The notes under the pieces were generated by a model, which was not told the DNA's origin, made no database searches, and saw only the letters and a program-made list of their open reading frames with translations. The translations under genes and the position numbers were made by a program. From positions 1-64,000 of the forward strand of contig CAYNNQ010000003.1 in the NCBI GenBank assembly GCA_964398785.1: 64,000 bases of DNA. Reading direction: 5' to 3'. This stretch comes from CAYNNQ01 sp964398785 (GTDB taxonomy: Bacteria > Desulfobacterota > Desulfovibrionia > Desulfovibrionales > Desulfonatronovibrionaceae). Shown piece by piece: positions 7,464 to 16,341 of this stretch; position 1 is the stretch's first letter; each line of letters starts with the position of its first letter.

Positions 7464-7549
7464 TGGTGCCGAAGGAGGGATTCGAACCCTCACGGGCCTT
7501 GCCCACAGCGCCCTCAACACTGCGTGTCTACCATTTCCACCACTTCGGC
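7464..7549 (-). tRNA. tRNA-Leu (anticodon GAG)
   Basis: The 86-base gene has acceptor stem GCCGAAG/CTTCGGC, a long class II variable arm, T-arm GGGTTCGAATCCC and an encoded CCA. The anticodon stem CAGTG/CGCTG encloses loop TTGAGGG, giving anticodon GAG, which reads CUC and CUU. It sits directly after secG, the same order as secG-leuU in Escherichia coli. Confidence 0.95.
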
Positions 7550-7559
7550 TTACGGCAGG

Positions 7560-7910
7560 CTATTCTGAGGATCCGTCCTCGGCATTATTCCCAGGAACGG
7601 CTGGAGCCCCCTTGGAACCGGCGGCTTCGCTTTTGCCCGGGGATGCGGGCGCATCCAGAACCACCGACTCTTTTTCCACGTCGGTCTTCTGCGCACTCAT
7701 ATAGGTAAAGGTAAGGGAAGTACACAAAAAAACCGCTGCTACGCCGGCGGTAATTTTGGTCAAAAGCCCTCCGGCGCCGCCGCCGCCGAAAAGGCTCTGG
7801 CCGCCGCCGCCGAAGATAACCCCCATGCCCTCTTTTCCGGACTGCAAGAGTACCAGAACAACAAGGGCAATACAGGCGATTATATGTATGGTTATTATCA
7901 ATGTCTGCAA
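7560..7910 (-). CDS. secG: SecG preprotein translocase subunit
   Basis: This 116-residue inner-membrane protein is a subunit of the SecYEG protein-export channel. The first membrane span is LIITIHIIACIALVVLVLLQ. The family's QSGKEGMGVIFGGGGQSLFG turn and a second span (ITAGVAAVFLCTSLTFTYM) follow. The C-terminus is Ala/Ser/Pro-rich and soluble. I chose the TTG start at 7910 because GGAGG lies seven bases upstream and the protein then begins right at the first span; a longer frame from 7958 would overlap tpiA. It is 16 bases after tpiA and directly before tRNA-Leu, in one operon with pgk. Confidence 0.93.
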   Translation of the reverse strand: MQTLIITIHIIACIALVVLVLLQSGKEGMGVIFGGGGQSLFGGGGAGGLLTKITAGVAAVFLCTSLTFTYMSAQKTDVEKESVVLDAPASPGKSEAAGSKGAPAVPGNNAEDGSSE

Positions 7911-7926
7911 AGCATTTCCTCCATGA

Positions 7927-8676
7927 TCATGCCAAGGCGATTTGGGTAAAGCTATCACCTCTCAAGCTTGCGCCACCTACCAGCACTCCGTCCACATTGT
8001 CAAGAGAAATAATCTGGGAACAATTCTTGGGCTTGACACTGCCTCCATACAAAATGCGCATTTGGCGGTAATAGTCCAAGAATTCACCCATCTTTTCCCG
8101 AACAAATCCGTGGGCGTATTCGATATCCTCGTTCTCGGCGACCTCTCCCGTGCCGATCGCCCAGACAGGCTCGTAGGCTACAGCCAGGCTGTCTACGGGA
8201 AGATCCCTATCCACACCGTCCAGACCCTTTTCCAGCTGGCGGCCCAACACCTCCTGTACGAGCCCTTGTTTGCGCTCCTCCAGGGTTTCCCCTATACACA
8301 GAATTATGCGCAAACCAGACCGCAGGCCAAACTCCACCTTGGAACCGAGGAACTCGTCTTCTTCTCCCAAAATATGTCTACGTTCCGAATGCCCCACAAG
8401 GGCGTACAAACCGCCCAAGTCGACTATCTGTTCCGGGCAAATCTCCCCGGTATACGCGCCCTGTTCATCCGGATAGAAATTCTGGGCGCCCACAGAGATA
8501 CCTTCTTTCCCGTTTACAGATTCCGCAACCCCTTTCAGTGCGGTGAAAGGAGGAATTATAAGTACTTCCCGGTCCTCGGGCACCGGACCCACTCCGGCCA
8601 CGATCTCCCGGGCAGTATTTACCGCCTCTTCCCAATTTTTGAACATTTTCCAGTTGGCGGCCATCAATTTTTTCAT
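7927..8676 (-). CDS. tpiA: Triosephosphate isomerase
   Basis: This 249-residue cytoplasmic glycolytic enzyme interconverts dihydroxyacetone phosphate and glyceraldehyde 3-phosphate. Active-site landmarks are visible: the lysine in AANWKMF, the histidine in LVGHSERR, and the glutamate with its flexible loop in AYEPVWAIGTG. Phosphate-binding ILYGGSVKP and VLVGGASL lie near the C-terminus. The start is the ATG at 8676, which shares one base with the pgk stop (TGATG), so it should be translationally coupled to pgk. The length is normal for the family. Confidence 0.97.
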   Translation of the reverse strand: MKKLMAANWKMFKNWEEAVNTAREIVAGVGPVPEDREVLIIPPFTALKGVAESVNGKEGISVGAQNFYPDEQGAYTGEICPEQIVDLGGLYALVGHSERRHILGEEDEFLGSKVEFGLRSGLRIILCIGETLEERKQGLVQEVLGRQLEKGLDGVDRDLPVDSLAVAYEPVWAIGTGEVAENEDIEYAHGFVREKMGEFLDYYRQMRILYGGSVKPKNCSQIISLDNVDGVLVGGASLRGDSFTQIALA

Positions 8677-9857
8677 CACGCACACTCCTTCAAGGCCTTG
8701 AAAGCAGGCAGTTCCTTGCCCTCCAAAAACTCCAGAAATGAACCTCCGCCGGTGGAAATAAAATCTACCTGCTCTGCGTGTTCAGTCCCATAAATAAGGG
8801 AATTGGTATCCCCGCCTCCGACAATGGTCAAGGCATCGGACAAGGCAATACTCTGGGCCATATTCCTGGATCCCTGGGCGAATTGCGGATTTTCAAAAGC
8901 CCCTAACGGACCGTTCCATACAATCGTGCGGGCATCCTTTATGACCTCCGCGAACAAGGTATAGGATGCGGGCCCGATATCCAGAGCCATTTCCTCTGCG
9001 GGCACGTCCTGATAAGGACGCACACCGGAACCCAATTCGTCATCCGGGGACTTGCCGCAAATAAAATCCACCGGGAGATAAATCTGCACCTTCTTGTCTT
9101 TGGCCTCCTTTAAAATATCTTTGGCTTCCTCGAACAAATCGTTTTCCACCCGGGAACCACCCAAGGAATAGCCCTGGGCCCGGAGGAAAGTGTTGGCCAT
9201 GGCTCCGCCGATCACCAAGCGGTCCACCTTGCTTAATAGGTTTTTCAGTATGCCCAGCTTGGAAGAGACTTTACTCCCTCCGGAAATGGCCACAAAAGGG
9301 CGTTTCGGGGACTCCAAGGCCGTTCCCAGATATTCCCATTCCTTTTGCATCAAAAGCCCTGCGCAACATTTTTTGCTTTTTTCCGCCACGCCGAGCACGG
9401 ATGCATGCGCCCTGTGAGCAACGCCAAAAGCGTCATTGACATATATATCCGCCAAACCGGCCAGAGATGCGGAAAAATCCGGATCATTCTTTTTCTCCCC
9501 GGGATTAAAACGCAGATTTTCCAAGAGCATGACTTCACCCGATTGCAATTCACCGGCCATTTTCTGGACTTCCTCTCCCACGCAGTCCGGAGCCATACGC
9601 ACATTTCGTCTAAGCATTTCGGAGAGTCTTTCCGCAACAGGGGCCAGGGAAAGCTCTTCTACGCGTTTCCCCTTGGGCTTACCCATATGGGAACATAGGA
9701 CCAATGCTGCTCCGTTTTCCAAAGCATACTCCAAAGTAGGCAAGTTGGCTTTTATGCGACTATCATCCATTATCCGGCCATTTTGCAAAGGGACGTTATA
9801 ATCTACGCGCACCAACAAGACCTTGCCCTGAACATCCATATCCCGCAAAAACAGCAT
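8676..9857 (-). CDS. pgk: Phosphoglycerate kinase
   Basis: This 393-residue enzyme transfers phosphate from 1,3-bisphosphoglycerate to ADP. The N-terminal signature LLVRVDYNVPLQNGRI (substrate-binding aspartate and asparagine), SHMGKPKG and the middle GGSKVSSKLGIL are present. The C-terminal nucleotide-binding motifs are IVWNGPLGAFE, TIVGGGDT and FISTGGGSFLEFLEGKELPA. The ATG at 9857 was chosen for its AAAGGAGG ribosome binding site six bases upstream; an upstream extension to 9947 does not resemble the family. It is the first gene of the pgk-tpiA-secG-tRNA unit. Confidence 0.97.
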   Translation of the reverse strand: MLFLRDMDVQGKVLLVRVDYNVPLQNGRIMDDSRIKANLPTLEYALENGAALVLCSHMGKPKGKRVEELSLAPVAERLSEMLRRNVRMAPDCVGEEVQKMAGELQSGEVMLLENLRFNPGEKKNDPDFSASLAGLADIYVNDAFGVAHRAHASVLGVAEKSKKCCAGLLMQKEWEYLGTALESPKRPFVAISGGSKVSSKLGILKNLLSKVDRLVIGGAMANTFLRAQGYSLGGSRVENDLFEEAKDILKEAKDKKVQIYLPVDFICGKSPDDELGSGVRPYQDVPAEEMALDIGPASYTLFAEVIKDARTIVWNGPLGAFENPQFAQGSRNMAQSIALSDALTIVGGGDTNSLIYGTEHAEQVDFISTGGGSFLEFLEGKELPAFKALKECA

Positions 9858-10034
9858 AGCCTTCCTCCTTTCATGCCCTTGCAGAACCATGTACTCTCCG
9901 AAAACACCCTGCACAACAAGACATAAATAATAAGTATATTTTTCCATAGACAGCCAGGATTTAGAAAATTCCCAGCCACCCTCTTCTGTCTCCTGAAAAA
10001 GTGCATTACTCTATTCTCGAAACGATTTCAACAT

Positions 10035-10040
10035 ATTATA
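10035..10040 (-). promoter_or_regulatory. Possible -10 box of the pgk promoter
   Basis: On the minus strand a perfect TATAAT lies about 180 bases ahead of the pgk ATG, next to an A9 tract. The -35 region is poor, so confidence is low. The leader would be about 170 bases long. Confidence 0.35.
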
Positions 10041-10094
10041 CCTTTTTTTTTATATTTGCTATTTCTTGCATATTAGGGCCGCAGCAAGTGTAGA

Positions 10095-10742
10095 TCAGAT
10101 ATCCAGCCGGTATCCCCGGGCTTTATAAGTGACAATGCTCTCGGGGGGAACAAGTTTACGGATTTCTCCTATATAATGGCGAACAACATCGTCGCCCACA
10201 GTTATATCCGGCCACACCTCTTCCAGGATTTCCTCCTTGGTCACCAGTGTTCCCCTGCGGTCTATCAATAATTTCAGCACATCCCACGTCTTAGCCGAGA
10301 TGTTCACTTCCTCTCCGTCCCGGGTGATTTTCCGGGCTTGTAAATCCACTCGTATACTACCTATATCCACCTTTTGCTCCGTGACTGCCCCCCGGCGCAA
10401 AAGAGCCTTTAGCCGCAAATCCAACTCCAGGGGCTCAAACGGTTTCGTCAGGTAATCATCCGCCCCCAGCCCAAAACACTCCTGTTTATCCTTCAATCCG
10501 GACTTGGCGGTCAAAATAAGCACAGGCACTTTATACCCTTCTTCCCGAAGTCTTTTTAATAGATCCTCCCCCCGGCTGTGTTTGAGAATAAGATCCAGCA
10601 CTAGAACATCAAAGTCCTGAACCTGAAAGGTTTCAAATTTGAGTTCATCCACTATCCACTGTACCTGAAAGCCTCTAGAGGCAAGGTATTCCTCCAGACT
10701 AGCGCCCAAAGCGGTATCATCCTCAATCAAAAGAATTTTCAT
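10095..10742 (-). CDS. OmpR/PhoB-type two-component response regulator
   Basis: This 215-residue protein has a receiver domain (residues 1-115) with the acidic pair EDD, the phospho-acceptor aspartate in VLVLDLIL, the switch threonine in LILTAKSG and the lysine in DDYLTKPFEP. A winged-helix DNA-binding domain follows (about 125-215: ARKITRDGEEVNISAKTWDV, then IVTYKARGYRLDI). The start MKILLIEDD at 10742 fits the family better than the longer frame from 10766. No histidine kinase is adjacent, so it is an orphan in this window and its targets are unknown. Confidence 0.93.
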   Translation of the reverse strand: MKILLIEDDTALGASLEEYLASRGFQVQWIVDELKFETFQVQDFDVLVLDLILKHSRGEDLLKRLREEGYKVPVLILTAKSGLKDKQECFGLGADDYLTKPFEPLELDLRLKALLRRGAVTEQKVDIGSIRVDLQARKITRDGEEVNISAKTWDVLKLLIDRRGTLVTKEEILEEVWPDITVGDDVVRHYIGEIRKLVPPESIVTYKARGYRLDI

Positions 10743-11282
10743 ACAAGCTCCGTTCCCCCTATGCATCTATCCCGCAGTTCCCCAAAAGAAAATACAAATC
10801 GGAATACAAAAGACCCGCAGTCCTCATGGGAAAGGCGGATCCGGACAAATGCCCAAAAGGAAAGCATCCGTGCAATGCCGCTTCCAAAGCCCATACACCC
10901 CCCCTTTTACCCAATTTTCATCTATTATAAAATACCCGATAAAACTAAAAACAAGACACATTTTTAAAAAAACAAACAAATGCATAGCCAACACCTTGGA
11001 ATAAAAGGATTTACCCTATAGTAATACCAAGACTTGCATATTGAACAATTTCTGGTTAGTTATCTTTCTTTTGGTTCACCCGGATGGACAATAATTAATG
11101 TTGGCCGTCTCCAATTTACCTCTTGCCCCTGTCCGTATACAGCCCCATAAAGTCAATCTCCAGAAACGGATAACGCAAGCCCGATCCGGGGGCACTAAGC
11201 AAGTGACGAAACAAGGTGCTATTGCCGCTTTCGTCGCGATCGGGATATACGAAATATAAGTAATAGCAAATAAGGAGGTTTT
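10743..11282. other. Divergent intergenic region without a recognised gene
   Basis: This 540-base spacer separates the minus-strand response regulator from the plus-strand FAD oxidoreductase. It must hold both promoters. It is AT-rich from about 10910 to 11100. Imperfect self-complementary stretches occur around 11218-11267 just before the AAGGAGG of the oxidoreductase gene. No known riboswitch could be assigned. Short frames inside look non-coding. Confidence 0.5.
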
Positions 11283-14200
11283 ATGCCTCAAAAAAAACCG
11301 CATATTTCTCTTCCATCCAAGCAATTGGTCCGTCGGGTGTTGGGTATGCAGGCCCAGGAATTCTCTTCCTGGCCGGAGTCCGTGCGGGAACTGGCTTTGA
11401 GCCTGGCGGCGGAGCTCTTTATCATCCGCTACAACCCATTCATTGATACCGACCTGGTCATAAAAAGTGTCTGGTCCCGCCTGAAGAACGAGCGTTCCGC
11501 AATCTCCGAAGAACATTACCAGCAGCTTCGGGATCGTCTGGAGAATTATATCCAGCGTTTCGAGCGGGATCAGGACTTCAGGGACAGTGTTGTCCGGGAA
11601 CTAAAGAAGTTCCTTCCGGAGGAGAACTTCTCCACTGATCCGCACATCCTGGTTGCCTGCTCCACAGATGCCACGGATTTGCGCATGGAACTGCCCATTC
11701 TGGTTCTTTTTCCCAACAGTACTCCCCAAGTACAACAGATCGTGCAATTGGCCAACAGGTTTGAATTCAGCCTGATCCCCCGCGGAGGGGGGTCCGGGCT
11801 TACCGGAGGAGCGGTCCCCGGAGGAAGGCACTGTGCAATACTCAGCCTGAGCCGGATGAAAGAAATATTTTCCATCGACAAGGAGGACATGACCCTTTGC
11901 TGCCAATCCGGCACGACCACGCTGGACGCCATTAGGGCTGTGGAAAAACAGGGACTCCTTTTCACTGTGGACCCGGCTTCCAAGTCGGCTTCCTCTGTGG
12001 GTGGGAACGTTTCGGAAAACGCAGGAGGGCCTTTCGCCTTTGAATACGGGACAACCATCGACAATGTGCTCAGCTACAAGATGGTCCGCCCGGAAGGATC
12101 CGTTATAGAAGTTAGACGCAGGGAGCACCCCAGGCACAAAATTATGCCCGAAGAATGCCCTGTATTCGAGATCCTGGATGCACAAGGCGACCTTTTGGAA
12201 ACCATCACCTTGAACGGAGAGGAAATCCGTACTCGGGGTCTGGGGAAGGACGTTACCAATAAGCATCTGGGAGGGCTTCCCGGTATCCAGAAAGAAGGCG
12301 TGGACGGAGTCATCACGGACATTTGCTTTACCCTTCATGCCCGGATGTCCACTTCTCGGGTTTTGTGTTTGGAATTCTTCGGGGCCTCCATGCGCAACGC
12401 CATGTACGTTATCCGGGACATCGTCGGGCTGCGGGACAAAATCCGCAAGGAGGGGGATCTGGTCAAGATCTCCGCCCTGGAAGAATTCGGAGCAAAGTAT
12501 GTCCAGGCCATCGAGTACCAGAAAAAGTCGGATCAATATGAAGGTGACCCCATCTCCGTTCTTATAGTCCAATTGGATTCCGACCATGAACAAGCCCTCA
12601 ACGAAGCGGTACAAAATATCGTGGACATAGCCACACCTTACGACCAGGTGGACATCTACGTGGCCCGGGACTCCCAGGAAGCGGAACTTTTCTGGGAAGA
12701 CAGGCACAAATTGTCGGCCATTGCCAAACGTACCAGTGGTTTCAAAGTAAACGAGGACGTGGTTATCCCCTTGGACGTCATTCCGGAATTTTCGGACTTT
12801 ATCGAGGAACTCAACCTGCATTACCTGGCCCGATCCTATCGCAAGGCCCTGAATGAAGTATTGGAGCTTGAGGTCACAGATGTCGGGGATGAATTCATAG
12901 ATATGGAGACGGGTGTGGCCAAATCCATCCTGCAAAAAGAGATCTCCCGCGAGGAAATCTCGGAACAGGAGCTGGAACTGCAGATAGAATTCTTCTTCCT
13001 GGATTTAAAAAATCGTTATCCGGACAGGTCCGAAGAATTGTCTGCTATCCTGGAAAAGCTCAAAAACACCCGGATTGTGATAGCCAACCACATGCACGCC
13101 GGGGATGGGAACTGTCATGTAAACCTTCCGGTCAATTCCAATGATCCGGAAATGATGCGCCAGGCAGAGGAAGCCGCGGAAACCGTGTTTGGCCGTGTCC
13201 TGGAACTGGGAGGACAGATTTCCGGAGAACACGGCATAGGGATAACCAAGATAGAGCACCTGGAAGACTCCAAAATAAAGGCACTCAAATCCTACAAGGA
13301 AAAGGTGGACCCCGGAAACATATTCAACCCGACCAAGCTTACCCAAAGGCAAGCACCGGTAACCTCGTACACATTTTCCTTCAATCAGCTGATCGAGGAC
13401 ATCATGCGCACGGGTATCCGGGACAAAGAGAACTTGACCGAGATACTGCGCCATATCCAGACATGCACCCGTTGCGGCAAATGCAAACAGGTCTGTCCCA
13501 TGTTCCTGCCCCAGGAAGGTTTCCTTTTCCATCCCCGAAACAAAAATCTGGTTCTGGGAGCCCTTATTGAGGCTATCTACTACAGCCAACTCCTCTTTGG
13601 AGAACCAGACCCCAAACTTTTGGGAACACTGCGGGAATACATGGAGCATTGTACGGCCTGCGGCAAATGCATGCAGGTCTGTCCAGTAAAGATAGACAAT
13701 GCGGAGGTGACCTTACGAATGCGCGCCTTTCTGGATGAAAGGGACGCCGGGGGACATCCGATCAAAAACCGCGTACTAAACTATTTGAGCCGCAGCCCGG
13801 AAAAATCCGTGCCCCGGGCCGCCCGGGTGGCCGGGGCCGGGCAAATGCTCCAAAACCGGGTAACCGGTATTATACCCGCATCCTGGCGCTCGCGGATAAA
13901 AAACCCCCTCTGGCGCTCACCCGGTCCGCAGACAGGAATACTGAACATCTACGATACCCTGAACTCTCGGGAAGGGAACGTATTGACCCCGCAAAAGGAG
14001 ACACAAAGGACAGTCATGTATTTTCCCGGCTGCGGAGGCGGTCTGTTTTACCGGGATATAGCCTTGGCCACCATTTTCCTTCTCCTGAGCACGGACACCT
14101 GCGTTATACTGCCGCCAAGGCATATGTGCTGCGGCTACCCCCTCCTGGCGGCAGGGGCAAAACAGGCCTTTTCCCGGATACAAACGGACAACCGGAATAC

Positions 14201-14789
14201 ATTGCAGGATCTGCTCACTTCCACCTGGGAAAATGGGTTCCGTCCGGACACCATACTTACCGCCTGCGGCACCTGCCGGGAAGGAATAGCCGACTACCAG
14301 TTGACCACTCCCCGAGGGGAAATAAAGCATCTGGATGTAATGCAGTACCTACTGCCTCGACTCCCGGAAATCCGTGACTACGACTCCCGTCCACTGGTAT
14401 ATCACGCCGCCTGCCATGCGGAGTGGGCTGGAGTGAATCCGGCTGAATCCGGGGAGATATACGCCGGCAAACTGGAGGACAGACTGGGGACAAAGATCCA
14501 AATATCTCCGGGCTGTTGCGGTGAAAGTGGTCTCGGCGCCCTCAGCTCTCCGGAAATATACAATGTTATACGTAAACGCAAAAAGGAAAGGCTGCATTCG
14601 GAAATGGCCGCATATCCGGAAGATCGGCCAATACTCGTGGGCTGCCCCTCTTGTAAAATAGGCATCAAGCGGAGCCTGATCCAACTCAAGGACAACCACA
14701 AGGTCCTGCATTCCGTGGAATTCCTAGCTGGCCTGATCGGTGGCAAGACATGGAAAAAAGAACTGAACCGGATGATAAACAATAAATAA
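11283..14789 (+). CDS. Fused FAD-linked oxidase / 4Fe-4S / CCG-domain oxidoreductase (D-lactate dehydrogenase-like)
   Basis: This 1168-residue single chain joins modules that are often separate glycolate/D-lactate oxidase subunits. An N-terminal extension of about 130 residues precedes the FAD-binding PCMH domain (PRGGGSGLTGGAVPGG at about residue 165). Next is a GlcD/DLD-type C-terminal FAD domain (HMHAGDGNCHVNL, GGQISGEHGIGI). Two ferredoxin-like cysteine sets follow (CTRCGKCKQVCP and CTACGKCMQVCP, about 725-805). The C-terminal part has two CCG motifs (FPGCGG...MCCGYP and HAACHAE...GCCGESG). It probably oxidises a 2-hydroxy acid such as D-lactate and passes electrons to the quinone or another carrier. 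AAGGAGG lies just before the ATG. No lactate permease is adjacent. Confidence 0.88.
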   Translation: MPQKKPHISLPSKQLVRRVLGMQAQEFSSWPESVRELALSLAAELFIIRYNPFIDTDLVIKSVWSRLKNERSAISEEHYQQLRDRLENYIQRFERDQDFRDSVVRELKKFLPEENFSTDPHILVACSTDATDLRMELPILVLFPNSTPQVQQIVQLANRFEFSLIPRGGGSGLTGGAVPGGRHCAILSLSRMKEIFSIDKEDMTLCCQSGTTTLDAIRAVEKQGLLFTVDPASKSASSVGGNVSENAGGPFAFEYGTTIDNVLSYKMVRPEGSVIEVRRREHPRHKIMPEECPVFEILDAQGDLLETITLNGEEIRTRGLGKDVTNKHLGGLPGIQKEGVDGVITDICFTLHARMSTSRVLCLEFFGASMRNAMYVIRDIVGLRDKIRKEGDLVKISALEEFGAKYVQAIEYQKKSDQYEGDPISVLIVQLDSDHEQALNEAVQNIVDIATPYDQVDIYVARDSQEAELFWEDRHKLSAIAKRTSGFKVNEDVVIPLDVIPEFSDFIEELNLHYLARSYRKALNEVLELEVTDVGDEFIDMETGVAKSILQKEISREEISEQELELQIEFFFLDLKNRYPDRSEELSAILEKLKNTRIVIANHMHAGDGNCHVNLPVNSNDPEMMRQAEEAAETVFGRVLELGGQISGEHGIGITKIEHLEDSKIKALKSYKEKVDPGNIFNPTKLTQRQAPVTSYTFSFNQLIEDIMRTGIRDKENLTEILRHIQTCTRCGKCKQVCPMFLPQEGFLFHPRNKNLVLGALIEAIYYSQLLFGEPDPKLLGTLREYMEHCTACGKCMQVCPVKIDNAEVTLRMRAFLDERDAGGHPIKNRVLNYLSRSPEKSVPRAARVAGAGQMLQNRVTGIIPASWRSRIKNPLWRSPGPQTGILNIYDTLNSREGNVLTPQKETQRTVMYFPGCGGGLFYRDIALATIFLLLSTDTCVILPPRHMCCGYPLLAAGAKQAFSRIQTDNRNTLQDLLTSTWENGFRPDTILTACGTCREGIADYQLTTPRGEIKHLDVMQYLLPRLPEIRDYDSRPLVYHAACHAEWAGVNPAESGEIYAGKLEDRLGTKIQISPGCCGESGLGALSSPEIYNVIRKRKKERLHSEMAAYPEDRPILVGCPSCKIGIKRSLIQLKDNHKVLHSVEFLAGLIGGKTWKKELNRMINNK

Positions 14790-14899
14790 ATTCAGGATGT
14801 TGGCACTTTCTGTAAAAGAAATACCCCATCCACAACCTCGAGGCCCCATAAATTTTCGCATACCCTCAATAAAAATCTTAAAATACACATAGTCAAAGA

Positions 14900-15316
14900 A
14901 TGCGTTATTTAGGCATAGACTTCGGAGTGAAGCGCATTGGTTTAGCGGTCAGCGATGGGGAAGGCAGTCTTGCTTTCCCTTATAGTACCCTTGTCCGGAC
15001 CACGCGCAAAAAAATGTTCCAAGAACTTTTGCAGATACTGGAACAAGAAAAGGTAGAAGCAATAGTCTTGGGCCTACCCTACGACATTGAAGGCCGGGAA
15101 ACCGAGAGTACCAGGCAAGCCCTGAATTTCCGGAACAGTCTCCAGCGCCGTACGGATTGTCCCGTCTTCACTTTGAACGAAGTCTTATCCACCGCAGAAG
15201 CTGCTGAATTGTACCGCGAAACTGGGAAAAAAGTCCCTTACGGGGATCACCTGGACCATCTAGCTGCGGCCGTTATCCTGCAAAGGTTTCTTGACCTCCC
15301 GCCAGACGCGGATTAG
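14900..15316 (+). CDS. ruvX: RuvX/YqgF-family Holliday-junction nuclease
   Basis: This 138-residue protein has an RNase H-like fold. Motifs are the N-terminal YLGIDFGVKRIGLAVSD with the first catalytic aspartate, VLGLPYDIEGRE, NEVLSTAEA, and the C-terminal HLDHLAAAVILQRFL with a further acidic residue. The family acts in pre-16S rRNA 5'-end processing and can cut four-way junctions. The length is typical. It is followed 12 bases later by mltG, a common pairing. Confidence 0.94.
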   Translation: MRYLGIDFGVKRIGLAVSDGEGSLAFPYSTLVRTTRKKMFQELLQILEQEKVEAIVLGLPYDIEGRETESTRQALNFRNSLQRRTDCPVFTLNEVLSTAEAAELYRETGKKVPYGDHLDHLAAAVILQRFLDLPPDAD

Positions 15317-15328
15317 ACATCTTTTCCC

Positions 15329-16336
15329 ATGTCCAAGAAAAAAACCGCCATCCTGATTGCTCTATTTTTGGGGAGTCTTTTTCTGGTTTTGGCCGGATAT
15401 GTCCATTACCAGATGAACCGCCCCCAAAAAGAGAGTCAAAAAAAGGAAGTGATGGTGAAAATAGCTCCAGGCACGGAGTTTGCGGAGATTAAAAACAAAC
15501 TCCAAAAAAAAGGACTTTTGCACTCTCCATATCTCTTTTCCCTCTGGGCCCAGATAACCGGTAAATCCTCCCGAATCCAAGCTGGAGAATTCCGTCTAAG
15601 CACCACCTGGTCCCAGACCAGGATACTGGACCACCTTGTCTCCGGTCAGGAAGTCTTATACAAGTTACGCATCCCGGAAGGGTATACTTGGTGGGAAACC
15701 GCGGATATAGTCGAAGAATCCGGTCTCTGCTCCTCCAAAAAATTTACACAGGCAATTACGGACACCAACTTCCTTAGGGAACTGGATATCCATGCTTCGA
15801 CCCCGGAAGGCTTCCTTTTCCCGGACACCTACCTGTTGCCCAAAAGAAAAGAAAACAATGCGCGGCTGGTACTGAGCACTCTAATCCGGCGCTTCTGGGA
15901 GACCACCGAAGGCATGTGGGAAGGAATGGACTTCTCGGATATTCGGGCCAAGGTAACCCTGGCCTCAATGGTGGAAAAAGAAACCAGCCAGGAAGGGGAG
16001 AGAAGAAAGATAGCCGGGGTACTTAAAAACCGATTACAAAAGGGAATGCGCCTGCAATGCGACCCTACAGTCATCTACGGAATAGGCCCCGAATTTGGCG
16101 GCAATCTACGCAAAAAGCATCTTTTGGACCGCTCCAATCCATATAACACGTACAGACATTCCGGCCGGCCCCCCGGCCCTATATGCTCGCCGGGACTGAA
16201 GTCTCTCAAGGCCGCAATGGATCCGCAGGAGCACAAGTACCTCTATTATGTTTCCCAAGGCAACGGTACACACAAATTCAGCCGCACCCTGAGAGAGCAC
16301 AACCGAGCGGTGCGCCGCTATCTGCTCCGACGATAA
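15329..16336 (+). CDS. mltG: Endolytic murein transglycosylase MltG
   Basis: This 335-residue inner-membrane enzyme has one N-terminal span (residues 8-26), a LysM-like periplasmic part (about 40-110) and the YceG catalytic domain. The active-site glutamate lies in ASMVEKETSQEGERRKIAGV, followed by RLQCDPTVIYGIG and SPYNTY-like NPYNTYRHSGRPPGPICSPG. MltG cuts nascent glycan strands and sets their length. The gene ends five bases from the stop of the convergent oligopeptide transporter operon, leaving no room for a terminator between them. Confidence 0.96.
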   Translation: MSKKKTAILIALFLGSLFLVLAGYVHYQMNRPQKESQKKEVMVKIAPGTEFAEIKNKLQKKGLLHSPYLFSLWAQITGKSSRIQAGEFRLSTTWSQTRILDHLVSGQEVLYKLRIPEGYTWWETADIVEESGLCSSKKFTQAITDTNFLRELDIHASTPEGFLFPDTYLLPKRKENNARLVLSTLIRRFWETTEGMWEGMDFSDIRAKVTLASMVEKETSQEGERRKIAGVLKNRLQKGMRLQCDPTVIYGIGPEFGGNLRKKHLLDRSNPYNTYRHSGRPPGPICSPGLKSLKAAMDPQEHKYLYYVSQGNGTHKFSRTLREHNRAVRRYLLRR

Positions 16337-16341
16337 ATCTC

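Noticed and set aside
10761..10967. 68-codon plus-strand frame in the regulator/oxidoreductase spacer
   Set aside because: Low-complexity Lys/Pro/Asn composition, no ribosome binding site and no family features.
14803..14822. TTGGCAC sequence resembling a sigma-54 -24 box before ruvX
   Set aside because: The required GC at -12 is missing at the right spacing.
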